Positions 6,033 to 13,478 of a DNA stretch of 19,902 bases are shown piece after piece; the first letter of the stretch is position 1; each line of letters begins with the position of its first letter. The stretch comes from JAAYFJ01 sp964344295. Lineage in GTDB: Bacteria; Bacillota; Clostridia; Tissierellales; Peptoniphilaceae. The notes beneath the pieces are model-generated. The model searched no databases and had not been told where the DNA came from. It saw only the letters and a program-made list of their open reading frames with translations. Position numbers and translations under genes: made by a program. The DNA lies in assembly GCA_964344295.1 (NCBI GenBank), contig CAYFMR010000016.1:1-19902 (forward strand), given 5' to 3'.

Positions 6033-7376
6033 ATGCGGTTGGAACTGTTTGACTTTATCGACGAGACCTTAGCCCTGATTGAAAGTCGTAAAGGAGAAAT
6101 CGACGAAGCCTGTGCAGACATCCTACAGCTATTGGAGACCACCTTTGCCGGTTGCGACTACGTATTAAACATCAGTCATCGCCAGAAATCAGCGGAGAGT
6201 TTAAGAGAAAAAATCTTGCGCCAAAATTTTTATCTGCACTATGGAACGGTGGAAAACTTGCTCAAACACCTGAGCGACCTCATTGGCGTACGCATTGAAT
6301 GCCGGTTTATGAAAGATGAACAGCGGATTTACGAAGACATTTTACGTCATTTTAACGTCGATGAAGGAAATGGCTACTTCAGTCATCCGCAAAATCCCCG
6401 TGTGAGACTGAAATTAGACGAAAAGCAGCCGATGATCCAACAAAACGGTTTTGAGATTTATAAAATCGATGGACGCTACCAAAACGGCAAGACTTTCTAC
6501 AACTTCGAACTGCAAATCAAGAGTATGGTTAACTTGTTCTGGGGAGAAATCGATCACCGCGTGCTCTATAAGAACTTTAACTATGTTTTGGCGGAAGATT
6601 TTTACCGGGAGATCATGGTATCCATCCGAGATTCCCTGAGCATGATCGACCGTCAACTGCGACTGGTCTTTGAGCAGATCAACTCTCTGGACACGAGCGT
6701 CGGCGATTCCGGTCGAGACCAACTGAAGGCCTTGACTTCCAAAATCGTCCACGACATTTACATCTCTAAAGTTAAAGAAGAGTTAGGCATTATGGTGGAC
6801 TTTAAAAAATCCACCGATGTCATCGTCAATTTCCTTTTTTTAAAAGACTGTATTCGAGGAAATGACAACTTGGGAGATAATTTTCTAAAGCTCTATAACC
6901 GGCTCTCCGAGCAACGGGGACGGGAATTGAACTTTAGTGAAGATATGATTTTTGAAAGAAATTTGAGTTTTCATGATAATTATACGAGACAAATTGGGTA
7001 TAAAATACTTAGCGTGATCAACAAGGACTTTCGATGGAATCTTTTGTTCCGCATTATCTTCGATATTGAGGGCAAAGACACAGCAGAAGACTTTGAAGGA
7101 TTCGTCATTTTTTTACGTTACCAATTCAGCCAGCCGTTGATGGGGGCGTTGGAAAATAAAAATATGACAGATCAGCAGAAGCAGATCATCCAGGAACTGG
7201 TTTTGCAGTTGATTATCGAGCGCTTTTCCATCGACATCGATATCGACTTCATTTCCGCACCGAGTCTCAACCGTCTGCACCAAAACATCTTGGCATTTTT
7301 TGAAGACATTGATCACTATACAGATTGGATTAGGGCAGAGGATGAGGTTCGCCGCATGATCATGGAACACAAATAG
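6033..7376 (+). CDS. RelA/SpoT-domain protein with an unassigned C-terminal half
   Basis: This 447-residue protein has a nucleotidyltransferase domain of the (p)ppGpp synthetase type at about 45-185. Landmarks are SLREK (56-60), DLIGVRI (82-88), FELQIKS (158-164) and LFWGEIDHRVLYK (168-180), matching the family's D-x-x-G-x-R, E-x-Q-I-R and W...H...YK positions. The usual GYxSxH substrate motif is not intact: the aligned position reads GFEIYK (139-144), and a partial GYFSH lies earlier (114-118). No HD hydrolase, TGS or ACT domain is present. Residues of about 225-447 are helical, acidic and unknown to me. It may make (p)ppGpp or a related nucleotide, or may have lost or changed activity. The ribosome site GAGGGGG lies about 9 bases before the ATG. 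The parvulin gene ends 15 bases upstream and the ferritin-like gene starts 22 bases downstream. Confidence 0.75.
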   Translation: MRLELFDFIDETLALIESRKGEIDEACADILQLLETTFAGCDYVLNISHRQKSAESLREKILRQNFYLHYGTVENLLKHLSDLIGVRIECRFMKDEQRIYEDILRHFNVDEGNGYFSHPQNPRVRLKLDEKQPMIQQNGFEIYKIDGRYQNGKTFYNFELQIKSMVNLFWGEIDHRVLYKNFNYVLAEDFYREIMVSIRDSLSMIDRQLRLVFEQINSLDTSVGDSGRDQLKALTSKIVHDIYISKVKEELGIMVDFKKSTDVIVNFLFLKDCIRGNDNLGDNFLKLYNRLSEQRGRELNFSEDMIFERNLSFHDNYTRQIGYKILSVINKDFRWNLLFRIIFDIEGKDTAEDFEGFVIFLRYQFSQPLMGALENKNMTDQQKQIIQELVLQLIIERFSIDIDIDFISAPSLNRLHQNILAFFEDIDHYTDWIRAEDEVRRMIMEHK

Positions 7377-7398
7377 GAAGAGCAAAAAGGAGGACCTT

Positions 7399-7896
7399 AT
7401 GGGTAAGATGGACAAGACGCAAAAAGACATCATTGCGCAAGCAATACTAAACGAAGTGGAAGGCTATGAATTCTACAAATTGGCTGCTAACCAAGCTCCC
7501 TCAGAATCTAGCCGCAAGAGCTTCATGGAACTGGGCAATGAAGAATTAAAACACGTGGAATTCTTAAAAAGCTTAGGTCGCAAATTAAATGGTGAAGAAA
7601 TCAGTGTAGACGAATTCTTGAATGCAGAACCACCTTCTCCGGAAATCTACACCTGGGACAAATACGAAAAAGAACACCTACAAATGGCAATTGCCGTATA
7701 TTCAATCGGTATTCAAATGGAAAAAGACTCCATTAAATTCTATACCGAAGCCAAAGAAAAATTTGACACCCAAGAAGCCAAAGATTTATTTGACCTTTTG
7801 ATTGAATGGGAAACTGTTCACTTGGAACAATTCCAAGAACAATACGACATCTACAAAGAAGCATGGTGGGGAACGCAACAATTTGCACCCTTCTAG
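7399..7896 (+). CDS. Ferritin-like diiron protein (rubrerythrin-related, no rubredoxin domain)
   Basis: This 165-residue four-helix protein has paired metal ligands: Glu19/Glu21 in the first helix, EELKH (Glu49, His52) in the second, Glu108 in the third, and EWETVH (Glu138, His141) in the fourth. Two ExxH motifs in this spacing mark the rubrerythrin/ferritin-like superfamily. The Cys-rich rubredoxin domain of classical rubrerythrin is absent. Proteins of this type handle peroxide or iron in anaerobes; the exact reaction is not shown by sequence. Codons are A-rich (GAA, AAA, CAA) compared with the neighbours, which suggests high expression. The start has a near-perfect ribosome site (AAAGGAGG, 7387-7394). 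It follows the RelA/SpoT gene by 22 bases and is closed by two terminators. Confidence 0.85.
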   Translation: MGKMDKTQKDIIAQAILNEVEGYEFYKLAANQAPSESSRKSFMELGNEELKHVEFLKSLGRKLNGEEISVDEFLNAEPPSPEIYTWDKYEKEHLQMAIAVYSIGIQMEKDSIKFYTEAKEKFDTQEAKDLFDLLIEWETVHLEQFQEQYDIYKEAWWGTQQFAPF

Positions 7897-7903
7897 AAAC
7901 CAC

Positions 7904-7934
7904 AAAGAGCTGCCTGATGGGCAGCTCTTTTTTT
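7904..7934 (+). terminator. First of two tandem terminators
   Basis: AAAGAGCTGCC (7904-7914) pairs with GGCAGCTCTTT (7920-7930), an 11-bp stem with a 5-base loop running into a T-tract. It starts 8 bases past the ferritin-like stop codon and is a very strong intrinsic terminator. Confidence 0.9.
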
Positions 7935-7940
7935 TACTGA

Positions 7941-7979
7941 ACCGCCTTCGACTCCCAACCGCCAGCGAAGGCGGTTTTT
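7941..7979 (+). terminator. Second tandem terminator
   Basis: ACCGCCTTCG (7941-7950) pairs perfectly with CGAAGGCGGT (7966-7975) around a 15-base loop. It ends in TTTTT and lies 7 bases after the first terminator. Confidence 0.85.
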
Positions 7980-8011
7980 CTATGCCGTTTACGGAAAAAT
8001 GGGCTTCTTTC

Positions 8012-8020
8012 TGCTATAAT
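8012..8020 (+). promoter_or_regulatory. Extended -10 promoter of the TPR-map-MATE operon
   Basis: TGC plus TATAAT (8012-8020) forms an extended -10 with no convincing -35. Transcription would start near 8027, about 35 bases before the TPR start at 8062. Confidence 0.6.
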
Positions 8021-8061
8021 GAATAAATTGGTACGATGCGCAGAAGAGAGGAGAGGTGAAG

Positions 8062-8976
8062 ATGGACTATGCTGCATGGATGCAAAAGGCCCGGGACTTG
8101 CTATTTTTTGACCGACCCCAGGAAGCGTTGGCGGCTTATGAAAAGGCCCGTAGCTTGGCCAGTAACCAAAGAGAAGCAGTGGATGCGGCCTTTGATGGTG
8201 CAGAGGTCTTGGCAAGCTTGGGTAAGGCCAAAGAGGCCTACGCCATCTACGAGTCCATCGCCAAGACTTACCCTGACGAGCCGGGAGCGGACTATGGTAT
8301 GGCCTATACGGCTGAAGCCTTAGGGGTTAGCTTGGAAGAGGTCATCGCCCACTACGAAGCGGCCATCGACAAAGACCCAAACTACCACCGGGCCTACTAC
8401 TACGCCGGCCTGGCCTATGATGACTTAGGGGACAAGAAAACCTGTGCGGCTTATCTGCAAAAGACGGTGGAGCTCATGCCCCAAGACTATGTAGCTTGGA
8501 ATGACTTGGGAGCCACCTGGGAAGAACTGGGAGACTATGCCAAGGCCATGAAAGCGGTGGAACGCTCCTTAGCGATTTACCCCACCTATGTGCGTGCCCT
8601 CTATAACCGAGGCGTCATCCTGCACCGCATGGGCCTTTCGGACGAGGCGGAAAAAGCCTACGAAAATGTCCTCAGTCACCACGACATCCCTGTGATCTAT
8701 CTCAACTTAAGCGCCATGTACATCGAGGAGAAGCGCTGGGATCTATCGGAGAAAATCCTCCGTCGCGGCCTAGTCAAACACCCGATGACGGCCTCTCTAT
8801 GGTATAATCTATCCTGCGTACTACTCAATACCGGGCGCCGGGAAGAAGGGATCCGAGCGATGCTCAAAGCCATCGCCTGCGATGCAGATGCGGCGGACTG
8901 GATGAAAGAAGACCCCGACGTGGCTTCGGTATTGGGAGAGATCTATCGACGCTTAACTGACGAGGAGGAAATATGA
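8062..8976 (+). CDS. Tetratricopeptide repeat (TPR) protein
   Basis: This 304-residue protein is made almost wholly of TPR helical hairpins. Recurrent signatures are AYEKARSLA near 30, AYYYAGLAYDDLGD near 115, AWNDLGATWEELGDYAKAMK near 145, ALYNRGVILHRMGLSDEAEK near 180 and LWYNLSCVLLNTGRREEG near 250. TPR arrays bind other proteins. No enzymatic domain, signal peptide or membrane segment is present, so it is a cytoplasmic scaffold of unknown partner. ATG 8062 is preferred over the GTG two codons earlier (8056), because the GAGGAGAGG ribosome site has proper spacing only to the ATG. The stop overlaps the map start (ATGA), implying translational coupling. Confidence 0.85.
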   Translation: MDYAAWMQKARDLLFFDRPQEALAAYEKARSLASNQREAVDAAFDGAEVLASLGKAKEAYAIYESIAKTYPDEPGADYGMAYTAEALGVSLEEVIAHYEAAIDKDPNYHRAYYYAGLAYDDLGDKKTCAAYLQKTVELMPQDYVAWNDLGATWEELGDYAKAMKAVERSLAIYPTYVRALYNRGVILHRMGLSDEAEKAYENVLSHHDIPVIYLNLSAMYIEEKRWDLSEKILRRGLVKHPMTASLWYNLSCVLLNTGRREEGIRAMLKAIACDADAADWMKEDPDVASVLGEIYRRLTDEEEI

Positions 8977-9731
8977 TTACGATAAAAACAGCCAACCAAA
9001 TTCAAAAGATGAAAGTCGCCGGTGACGAGCTGGTAAAAATCCACCACGCTCTAAAAGACTTCATCAAACCCGGCATTAGCACCATGGACGTGGAACACTA
9101 TGTGGAGGACTTGATGAGACAATACGGCGTGACACCGGAACAAAAAGGCTACATGGGCTACCCCTATGCCGTTTGTGCTTCGGTCAATGATGAAATCTGC
9201 CACGGCTTTCCCCGGGAAGAGGCATTAAAAGAAGGGGACCTGGTGACCATTGATATGGTCGTGAACAAAGACGGCTGGCTCGCCGACTCCGCCTGGACCT
9301 ATGCGGTGGGAGCGATCTCTGACGAAGATCGCCGTCTCATGGACGTGACGAAGGCGTGTCTCTATCGAGGGATCCAAGCGGCACAAATCGGCAATCGTCT
9401 GGGAGACATCGGCCATGCGATCCAAAGTTACGCGGAAGAAAACGGTTTTTCTGTCGTGCGAGAATTTGTCGGCCACGGCATTGGACGCCAGATCCACGAG
9501 GACCCGCAAGTCCTGCACTACGGCCAAGCCGGACGAGGAATCCGCCTGCAAGAAGGCATGGTCTTTACCATTGAACCCATGATTAACGCCGGCGTCAAAG
9601 AACTCACGATGGATGATAACGGCTGGACCGCTCGTACCAGAGACGGACGTAACTCCGCCCAGTACGAACACACCTTGGCCATAACGAAAGACGGCCCCCT
9701 CATCTTGACAGAGCAAGGGGGAGGGTACTGA
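8973..9731 (+). CDS. map: Type I methionine aminopeptidase
   Basis: This 252-residue enzyme removes the initiator methionine from new proteins in the cytoplasm, using two metal ions. Metal-ligand segments are present: the two Asp in TIDMVVNKDGWLADSAWTY, His near 168 (VGHGIGRQIHEDP), Glu near 201 (FTIEPMIN) and Glu near 232 (QYEHTLAI). Length matches the family, and no N-terminal zinc-binding extension is present. The start has GAGGAGG (8962-8968) and overlaps the TPR stop by four bases. The MATE gene begins on its stop codon. In many Bacillota map lies in the ribosomal protein cluster between adk and infA. Here it sits elsewhere, so it may be a second copy; this cannot be settled from the window. 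Confidence 0.95.
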   Translation: MITIKTANQIQKMKVAGDELVKIHHALKDFIKPGISTMDVEHYVEDLMRQYGVTPEQKGYMGYPYAVCASVNDEICHGFPREEALKEGDLVTIDMVVNKDGWLADSAWTYAVGAISDEDRRLMDVTKACLYRGIQAAQIGNRLGDIGHAIQSYAEENGFSVVREFVGHGIGRQIHEDPQVLHYGQAGRGIRLQEGMVFTIEPMINAGVKELTMDDNGWTARTRDGRNSAQYEHTLAITKDGPLILTEQGGGY

Positions 9732-11089
9732 TGGCCAAAGTCCAACTGACGGAAGGCCCCATTACCTCCACCATTGTCAAACTGTCCTTGCCCTTGATGG
9801 CCACGGCTTTTATTCAGCTGGCCTATAACCTCACCGACACCTTGTGGCTGGGACGTTTAAGTGCCGAAGCCATGGCCTCAGCCGGGGCGAATCACCTGGT
9901 GCTCTGGTTTGGCACGGCGCTGTTGGCCATCTCTCGGGTGGGGGCTACGGTACCCATGGCTCACCGCTTGGGGGCCGGCCGCCGGGAAGAAGCCAAAGAC
10001 TATGCAGCCCAAGGACTCATCCTCAACACCCTAATCTGCCTTATATTTAGTAGCCTGCTCTGGGGATTTCGCGAAAACATCATTGGATTTTTTCGCCTCT
10101 CCTCCCCGAAGGTTGTCGAAGATGCCATCAGCTACCTAAAGATTATGGTGGTGGGCATGTTTTTTTATTTTCAAAATCCCGTCTTGGCTGCCATGCTCCA
10201 TGCGGAAGGAGACAGCGTCTCCTCCTTTCAAATCAACGCCGTAGGCTTAGTGGTGAATATGGTCCTGGACCCTTTGCTGATTTTCGGGTGGGGCCCCGTG
10301 CCCTCCATGGGCGTCAAAGGCGCAGCCGTGGCCACCGTGTTGGCCCAAGCCGTGGTCTTTAGCCTATACTGGTGGGTGGGCTTGCGGCGCGGTGCCATCT
10401 ACACCGGCTTGGCAGGGAAGAAAGGGCTATCTCGGGAAACGGTGGGAACCATCTTTCGCCTAGGCACGCCCATATTTCTCCAAATTGGCTTTCACTGCGC
10501 CGTGAGTTGGTTTCTCACCCGTATGGTGGCGGGCTTCGGCGATATTGCGGTGGCCGTGTTTGCCGGTGGCCAACAAATCGAATCCGTGGCCTGGATGACG
10601 GCGGAGGGAGCCTCCTCGGCCATCACCGCCTTTACGGGCCAAAATTTCGGTGCCGGCAAGAAAGATCGAGTCGTCGAGGGCTTTCGCCGGTCCATGGCCA
10701 TGATGGCGGGTATGGGACTTGTGGCGGGACTCATCTTGGCTTTGGGTGCAAAGGCCATTATGGGCGCCTTCTTCCCCCATGATCCGGAAGCGGTTCTAAA
10801 AGGTACCGTCTACCTGCGCATTGTCGGTGGTGCCCACATATTCAGCAACCTGGAACTAGGCGCCTCGGGAGCCGTAAACGGCATCGGCTGCTCCAGGATC
10901 ACTGCCATTAACGGAGCGGTCAACAACCTGTTACGTTTGCCGATGGCCTATGCCCTCATTCCCCACCTAGGCCTTCACGGCATTTGGGTGGCCATTGCCA
11001 TCTCCATGGTCTTAAAAGGAATCTTTGCCTCCGTGGCATTTTTACCGGCTTTGCGCCGCACACAGATACCCCAGCGCGCCATGGATTAG
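9731..11089 (+). CDS. MATE-family multidrug/metabolite exporter
   Basis: This 452-residue polytopic membrane protein has about 12 predicted transmembrane segments. Typical MATE features are the N-terminal GPITSTIVKLSLPLMATAFI segment, YNLTDTLWLGRL near 38, and the matching second half (RLGTPIFLQIGFH near 245). MATE proteins export organic cations, drugs or flavonoid-like compounds against Na+ or H+. The substrate cannot be read from sequence. Length and topology are complete. ATG 9731 overlaps the last base of the map stop (TGATG), a coupled arrangement. No terminator is seen between its end and the cyclophilin gene, but a weak promoter-like sequence lies there. Confidence 0.9.
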   Translation: MAKVQLTEGPITSTIVKLSLPLMATAFIQLAYNLTDTLWLGRLSAEAMASAGANHLVLWFGTALLAISRVGATVPMAHRLGAGRREEAKDYAAQGLILNTLICLIFSSLLWGFRENIIGFFRLSSPKVVEDAISYLKIMVVGMFFYFQNPVLAAMLHAEGDSVSSFQINAVGLVVNMVLDPLLIFGWGPVPSMGVKGAAVATVLAQAVVFSLYWWVGLRRGAIYTGLAGKKGLSRETVGTIFRLGTPIFLQIGFHCAVSWFLTRMVAGFGDIAVAVFAGGQQIESVAWMTAEGASSAITAFTGQNFGAGKKDRVVEGFRRSMAMMAGMGLVAGLILALGAKAIMGAFFPHDPEAVLKGTVYLRIVGGAHIFSNLELGASGAVNGIGCSRITAINGAVNNLLRLPMAYALIPHLGLHGIWVAIAISMVLKGIFASVAFLPALRRTQIPQRAMD

Positions 11090-11092
11090 GAC

Positions 11093-11121
11093 TAGACGAA
11101 AGAGAGTCTGTGGTTTACACT
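11093..11121 (+). promoter_or_regulatory. Weak candidate promoter for the cyclophilin gene
   Basis: TAGACG (11093-11098) and TACACT (11116-11121) are 17 bases apart, each matching four of six consensus bases. An overlapping TATAAG (11121-11126) is an alternative -10 without a -35. Confidence 0.3.
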
Positions 11122-11138
11122 ATAAGAGAGGTGTTAAC

Positions 11139-11885
11139 ATGAAAAAAATCATCATCCTATTGGCCTTGAGCTTATGTCTTTTGACGGCTTGTGGCCAAGA
11201 ACCGAATACGAACGAATCTGCAGAACCCCCTGCAGCAACTGAAGCACAAGCGGAAACCACCGCCCCTGAAAAAGGAGGAGAAACGATGGAACTGAAACAA
11301 GTTCATATTCCGGCCGACGCTGAATTGGCCGTTTTACACACCAATCGAGGAGACATTAAGATTTGCCTGTTTCCCGAAGCAGCTCCTAAAGCTGTTGAAA
11401 ACTTTAAAACCCACATCGAAGAAGGCTATTACAACGGGATTATCTTTCACCGCGTCATCCCCGACTTCATGATCCAAGGCGGCGACCCCACAGGAACCGG
11501 ACGCGGCGGCGAAAGCATTTGGGGAGCTCCCTTTGAAGACGAATTCGACCCGGCCTATCACAACTTCCGCGGCGCCCTGTCCATGGCCAATGCGGGACCG
11601 GGTACCAACGGCAGCCAATTCTTTATTGTGCAAGCCAAAGAAGTGGACCCGAGCTTATTAAAACAAATGGAAGAACTGGGCGCTGACAGCGGCTTTGCCC
11701 CGGAAGTGGTCGAGGCTTACCGTGAAATGGGCGGCACGCCCCACCTGGACTTCCGCCACACCGTCTTTGGACAAGTGGTAGAGGGCATGGACGTGGTAGA
11801 TGCCATTGCCAATGTGGAACGAGACCAAAACGACAAACCCTTAGAAGACGTGGTCATCGAATCCGCCGAAATCGTTCAACCATAA
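11139..11885 (+). CDS. Lipoprotein cyclophilin-type peptidylprolyl isomerase
   Basis: This 248-residue protein has a lipoprotein signal peptide (hydrophobic 4-16, lipobox LTAC with Cys18). A Thr/Glu/Ala-rich linker (19-49) follows, then a cyclophilin domain from about 60. Active-site segments are present: FHRVIPDFMIQGGDPTGTG, the GTNGSQFFI core and HTVFGQVVEGMDVV. The Trp that binds cyclosporin in human cyclophilin A is replaced (PHLDFRHTVFG). An insertion of about 30 residues before this point is common in Bacillota members. It should be membrane-anchored on the outer face and help fold secreted proteins. A second AGGAGG (11273-11278) lies 7 bases before an in-frame ATG at 11286 (Met50), right where the linker ends, so an unexported form may also be made. 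The main start has GAGAGGTG at 11127-11134. Confidence 0.9.
   Translation: MKKIIILLALSLCLLTACGQEPNTNESAEPPAATEAQAETTAPEKGGETMELKQVHIPADAELAVLHTNRGDIKICLFPEAAPKAVENFKTHIEEGYYNGIIFHRVIPDFMIQGGDPTGTGRGGESIWGAPFEDEFDPAYHNFRGALSMANAGPGTNGSQFFIVQAKEVDPSLLKQMEELGADSGFAPEVVEAYREMGGTPHLDFRHTVFGQVVEGMDVVDAIANVERDQNDKPLEDVVIESAEIVQP
11273..11288 (+). promoter_or_regulatory. Internal ribosome site and ATG within the cyclophilin gene
   Basis: AGGAGG (11273-11278), a perfect anti-16S match, lies 7 bases before in-frame ATG 11286. Starting here would give a cyclophilin domain of 199 residues without signal peptide or linker. It is a better ribosome site than that of the annotated start. Confidence 0.55.
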
Positions 11886-11894
11886 GCAAAAGAA

Positions 11895-11917
11895 GGCCGC
11901 CTATAGGCGGCCTGTTT
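11895..11917 (+). terminator. Hairpin after the cyclophilin gene
   Basis: GGCCGCC (11895-11901) pairs with GGCGGCC (11906-11912) around TATA. The tail TGTTTC is poor in T, so termination may be partial and some readthrough into the next operon is possible. Confidence 0.6.
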
Positions 11918-11947
11918 CAAACGGGTAGTATAGAAAGTGGGATCAAG

Positions 11948-12955
11948 ATGAAATTACCGGTGGGAAAACTCCCGAACAGTCTATTAGAAGAAAAGGTGTT
12001 TCACGCTTTAGGCGCGAAGCGAGAAGATGTAGTGCAAGCCGCTGCCATTGGTCAAGATACGGCCATGGTGGACTTTGGCGAAGACTATTGCGTCCTTTCC
12101 GTGGACCCCATCACCGGGGCAGCGGAAGAAGTGGGGAAACTGGCGGTCAACGTCAGCTTAAACGACATCGCCACGGCAGGAGCGCTGCCTGTGGGACTCA
12201 TGGTCACCTTGCTCCTACCCGAAGGCAGTGAGATAGAAGAGGTGACCACCATTATGGACGAAATGAGCGCCGAGTGTGAAAAATGGGGAGCGGCCATCCT
12301 CGGTGGTCACACGGAAATCACCGATGCCGTGAACCGGATCACGGTCATCACCACCGCCATCGGCAAACTCCCAGGGGAAGCTGACCGAAAACGGGCGACG
12401 GTCAAACCGGGAGACGCCGTGGTCCTGAGCAAGGTCTTGGCCTTGGAAGGCTTGTGGATTCTCACCAACACCCATCGCCAAGCGCTAACCCAACGCTTGG
12501 GAGAGGAGACCGTGGCCAGGCTTTTGGATTTAGGTGAGCACCTCTCTGTCATGAAAGAAGGTCTCTTGGGTCGACGTTATGGCATTGGCTATATGCACGA
12601 CGTCACCGAAGGAGGCCTTTTGGGCGCCCTCTGGGAAACGGCTGCTGCGGTGGGCCATGGTCTGATCGCTCACGTAGAAGACATCCCCCGCTTTGACGAT
12701 GAAGAGGCATTGTTGGCCTGCTTTCCCGGCATTGATCCCTTTCGACTCATCGGTTCCGGATCCATGCTCATGGTGGTGCCCCGAGAAATGCTAGACGACT
12801 TCTTGGAAGACGCCGCCTTGGAAGAGCTGAGGGTGACGGTCATCGGCGAAATCACAGCAGAAAAAGAAGTGCTTTTGTGCAGCGGCGATGTGCTGGTTCC
12901 CTTGGAAGAACCGGGTAGCGACGAGCTTTATCGAGCCTTGACAATGGAGGTCTGA
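11948..12955 (+). CDS. AIR-synthase/HypE-related protein of unknown function
   Basis: This 335-residue protein has the two-domain PurM/AIR-synthase fold. Landmarks are KLPVGKLPNSLLEEKVF at the start, the nucleotide-binding GQDTAMVDFG and SVDPITGA stretches, NDIATAGALPVGLMVTLLLP, GGHTEITDAV and HDVTEGGLLGALWE. Relatives use ATP to activate amide, formyl or carbamoyl groups (PurM, ThiL, SelD, HypE). Although closest to HypE by feel, it does not end in the Cys that true HypE carboxamidates (it ends ALTMEV). No other hydrogenase-maturation gene is nearby, so it is unlikely to be a genuine HypE. The ribosome site before ATG 11948 is weak (AAGTGGG). It leads a nine-gene run; the next start comes one base after its stop. 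Confidence 0.75.
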   Translation: MKLPVGKLPNSLLEEKVFHALGAKREDVVQAAAIGQDTAMVDFGEDYCVLSVDPITGAAEEVGKLAVNVSLNDIATAGALPVGLMVTLLLPEGSEIEEVTTIMDEMSAECEKWGAAILGGHTEITDAVNRITVITTAIGKLPGEADRKRATVKPGDAVVLSKVLALEGLWILTNTHRQALTQRLGEETVARLLDLGEHLSVMKEGLLGRRYGIGYMHDVTEGGLLGALWETAAAVGHGLIAHVEDIPRFDDEEALLACFPGIDPFRLIGSGSMLMVVPREMLDDFLEDAALEELRVTVIGEITAEKEVLLCSGDVLVPLEEPGSDELYRALTMEV

Positions 12956-12956
12956 C

Positions 12957-13478
12957 ATGGTTTACCTGGTGGCTTTATTAATCTTTTTGTCGCGGATTTT
13001 AGACGTGACGATGATGACGTTTCGCACCCTGATGGTGGTGCAAGGCCGCCGCGTGGCTGCGGCGATCTTTGGTTTTTTTGAAGTTCTCATCTACGTTGTG
13101 GTATTGACGAAGATGGTCAGCACTCTGGACAATCCCCTGCACCTCTTCGCTTACTGCTTAGGCTATGCCACCGGCAACTACCTGGGTGTGACCCTTGACG
13201 AAAAATTTGCCCTAGGTCGGCTATCGGCCCGTGTCGTCGTATCACCGGAAGTGGCGATTCCGCTGGTAGAACGACTCAGAGAAGAGGGCTTTGGTGTCAC
13301 CGTCATTGACGGCGAAGGTAAAGACGGTCCGCGTAAGATGCTCTCCCTCGTCTTTAACCGTAAATTATTGAAAAATATGGAACAAATCATTCGCCAATAC
13401 GATGAAAAAGCCTTTGTGGTGGTCAACCAAATCAACCCCATCTCAGGAGGCTTTATCATGGGAGGAGTGAGAAAATGA
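12957..13478 (+). CDS. UPF0316 membrane protein (DUF5698 + DUF2179)
   Basis: This 173-residue protein has three N-terminal transmembrane helices (about 2-80, including FLSRILDVTMMTFRTLMVVQ) and a cytoplasmic C-terminal DUF2179-like domain (about 95-165, including EEGFGVTVIDGEGKDGPRKM). The arrangement and length match the UPF0316 family, whose function is not established. DUF2179-type domains also occur in YitT-family proteins and may bind a small ligand; this is inference. The ribosome site TGGAGGT lies at the very end of the preceding gene, one base before coupling. Its stop overlaps the start of RNase PH (ATGA). Confidence 0.8.
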   Translation: MVYLVALLIFLSRILDVTMMTFRTLMVVQGRRVAAAIFGFFEVLIYVVVLTKMVSTLDNPLHLFAYCLGYATGNYLGVTLDEKFALGRLSARVVVSPEVAIPLVERLREEGFGVTVIDGEGKDGPRKMLSLVFNRKLLKNMEQIIRQYDEKAFVVVNQINPISGGFIMGGVRK

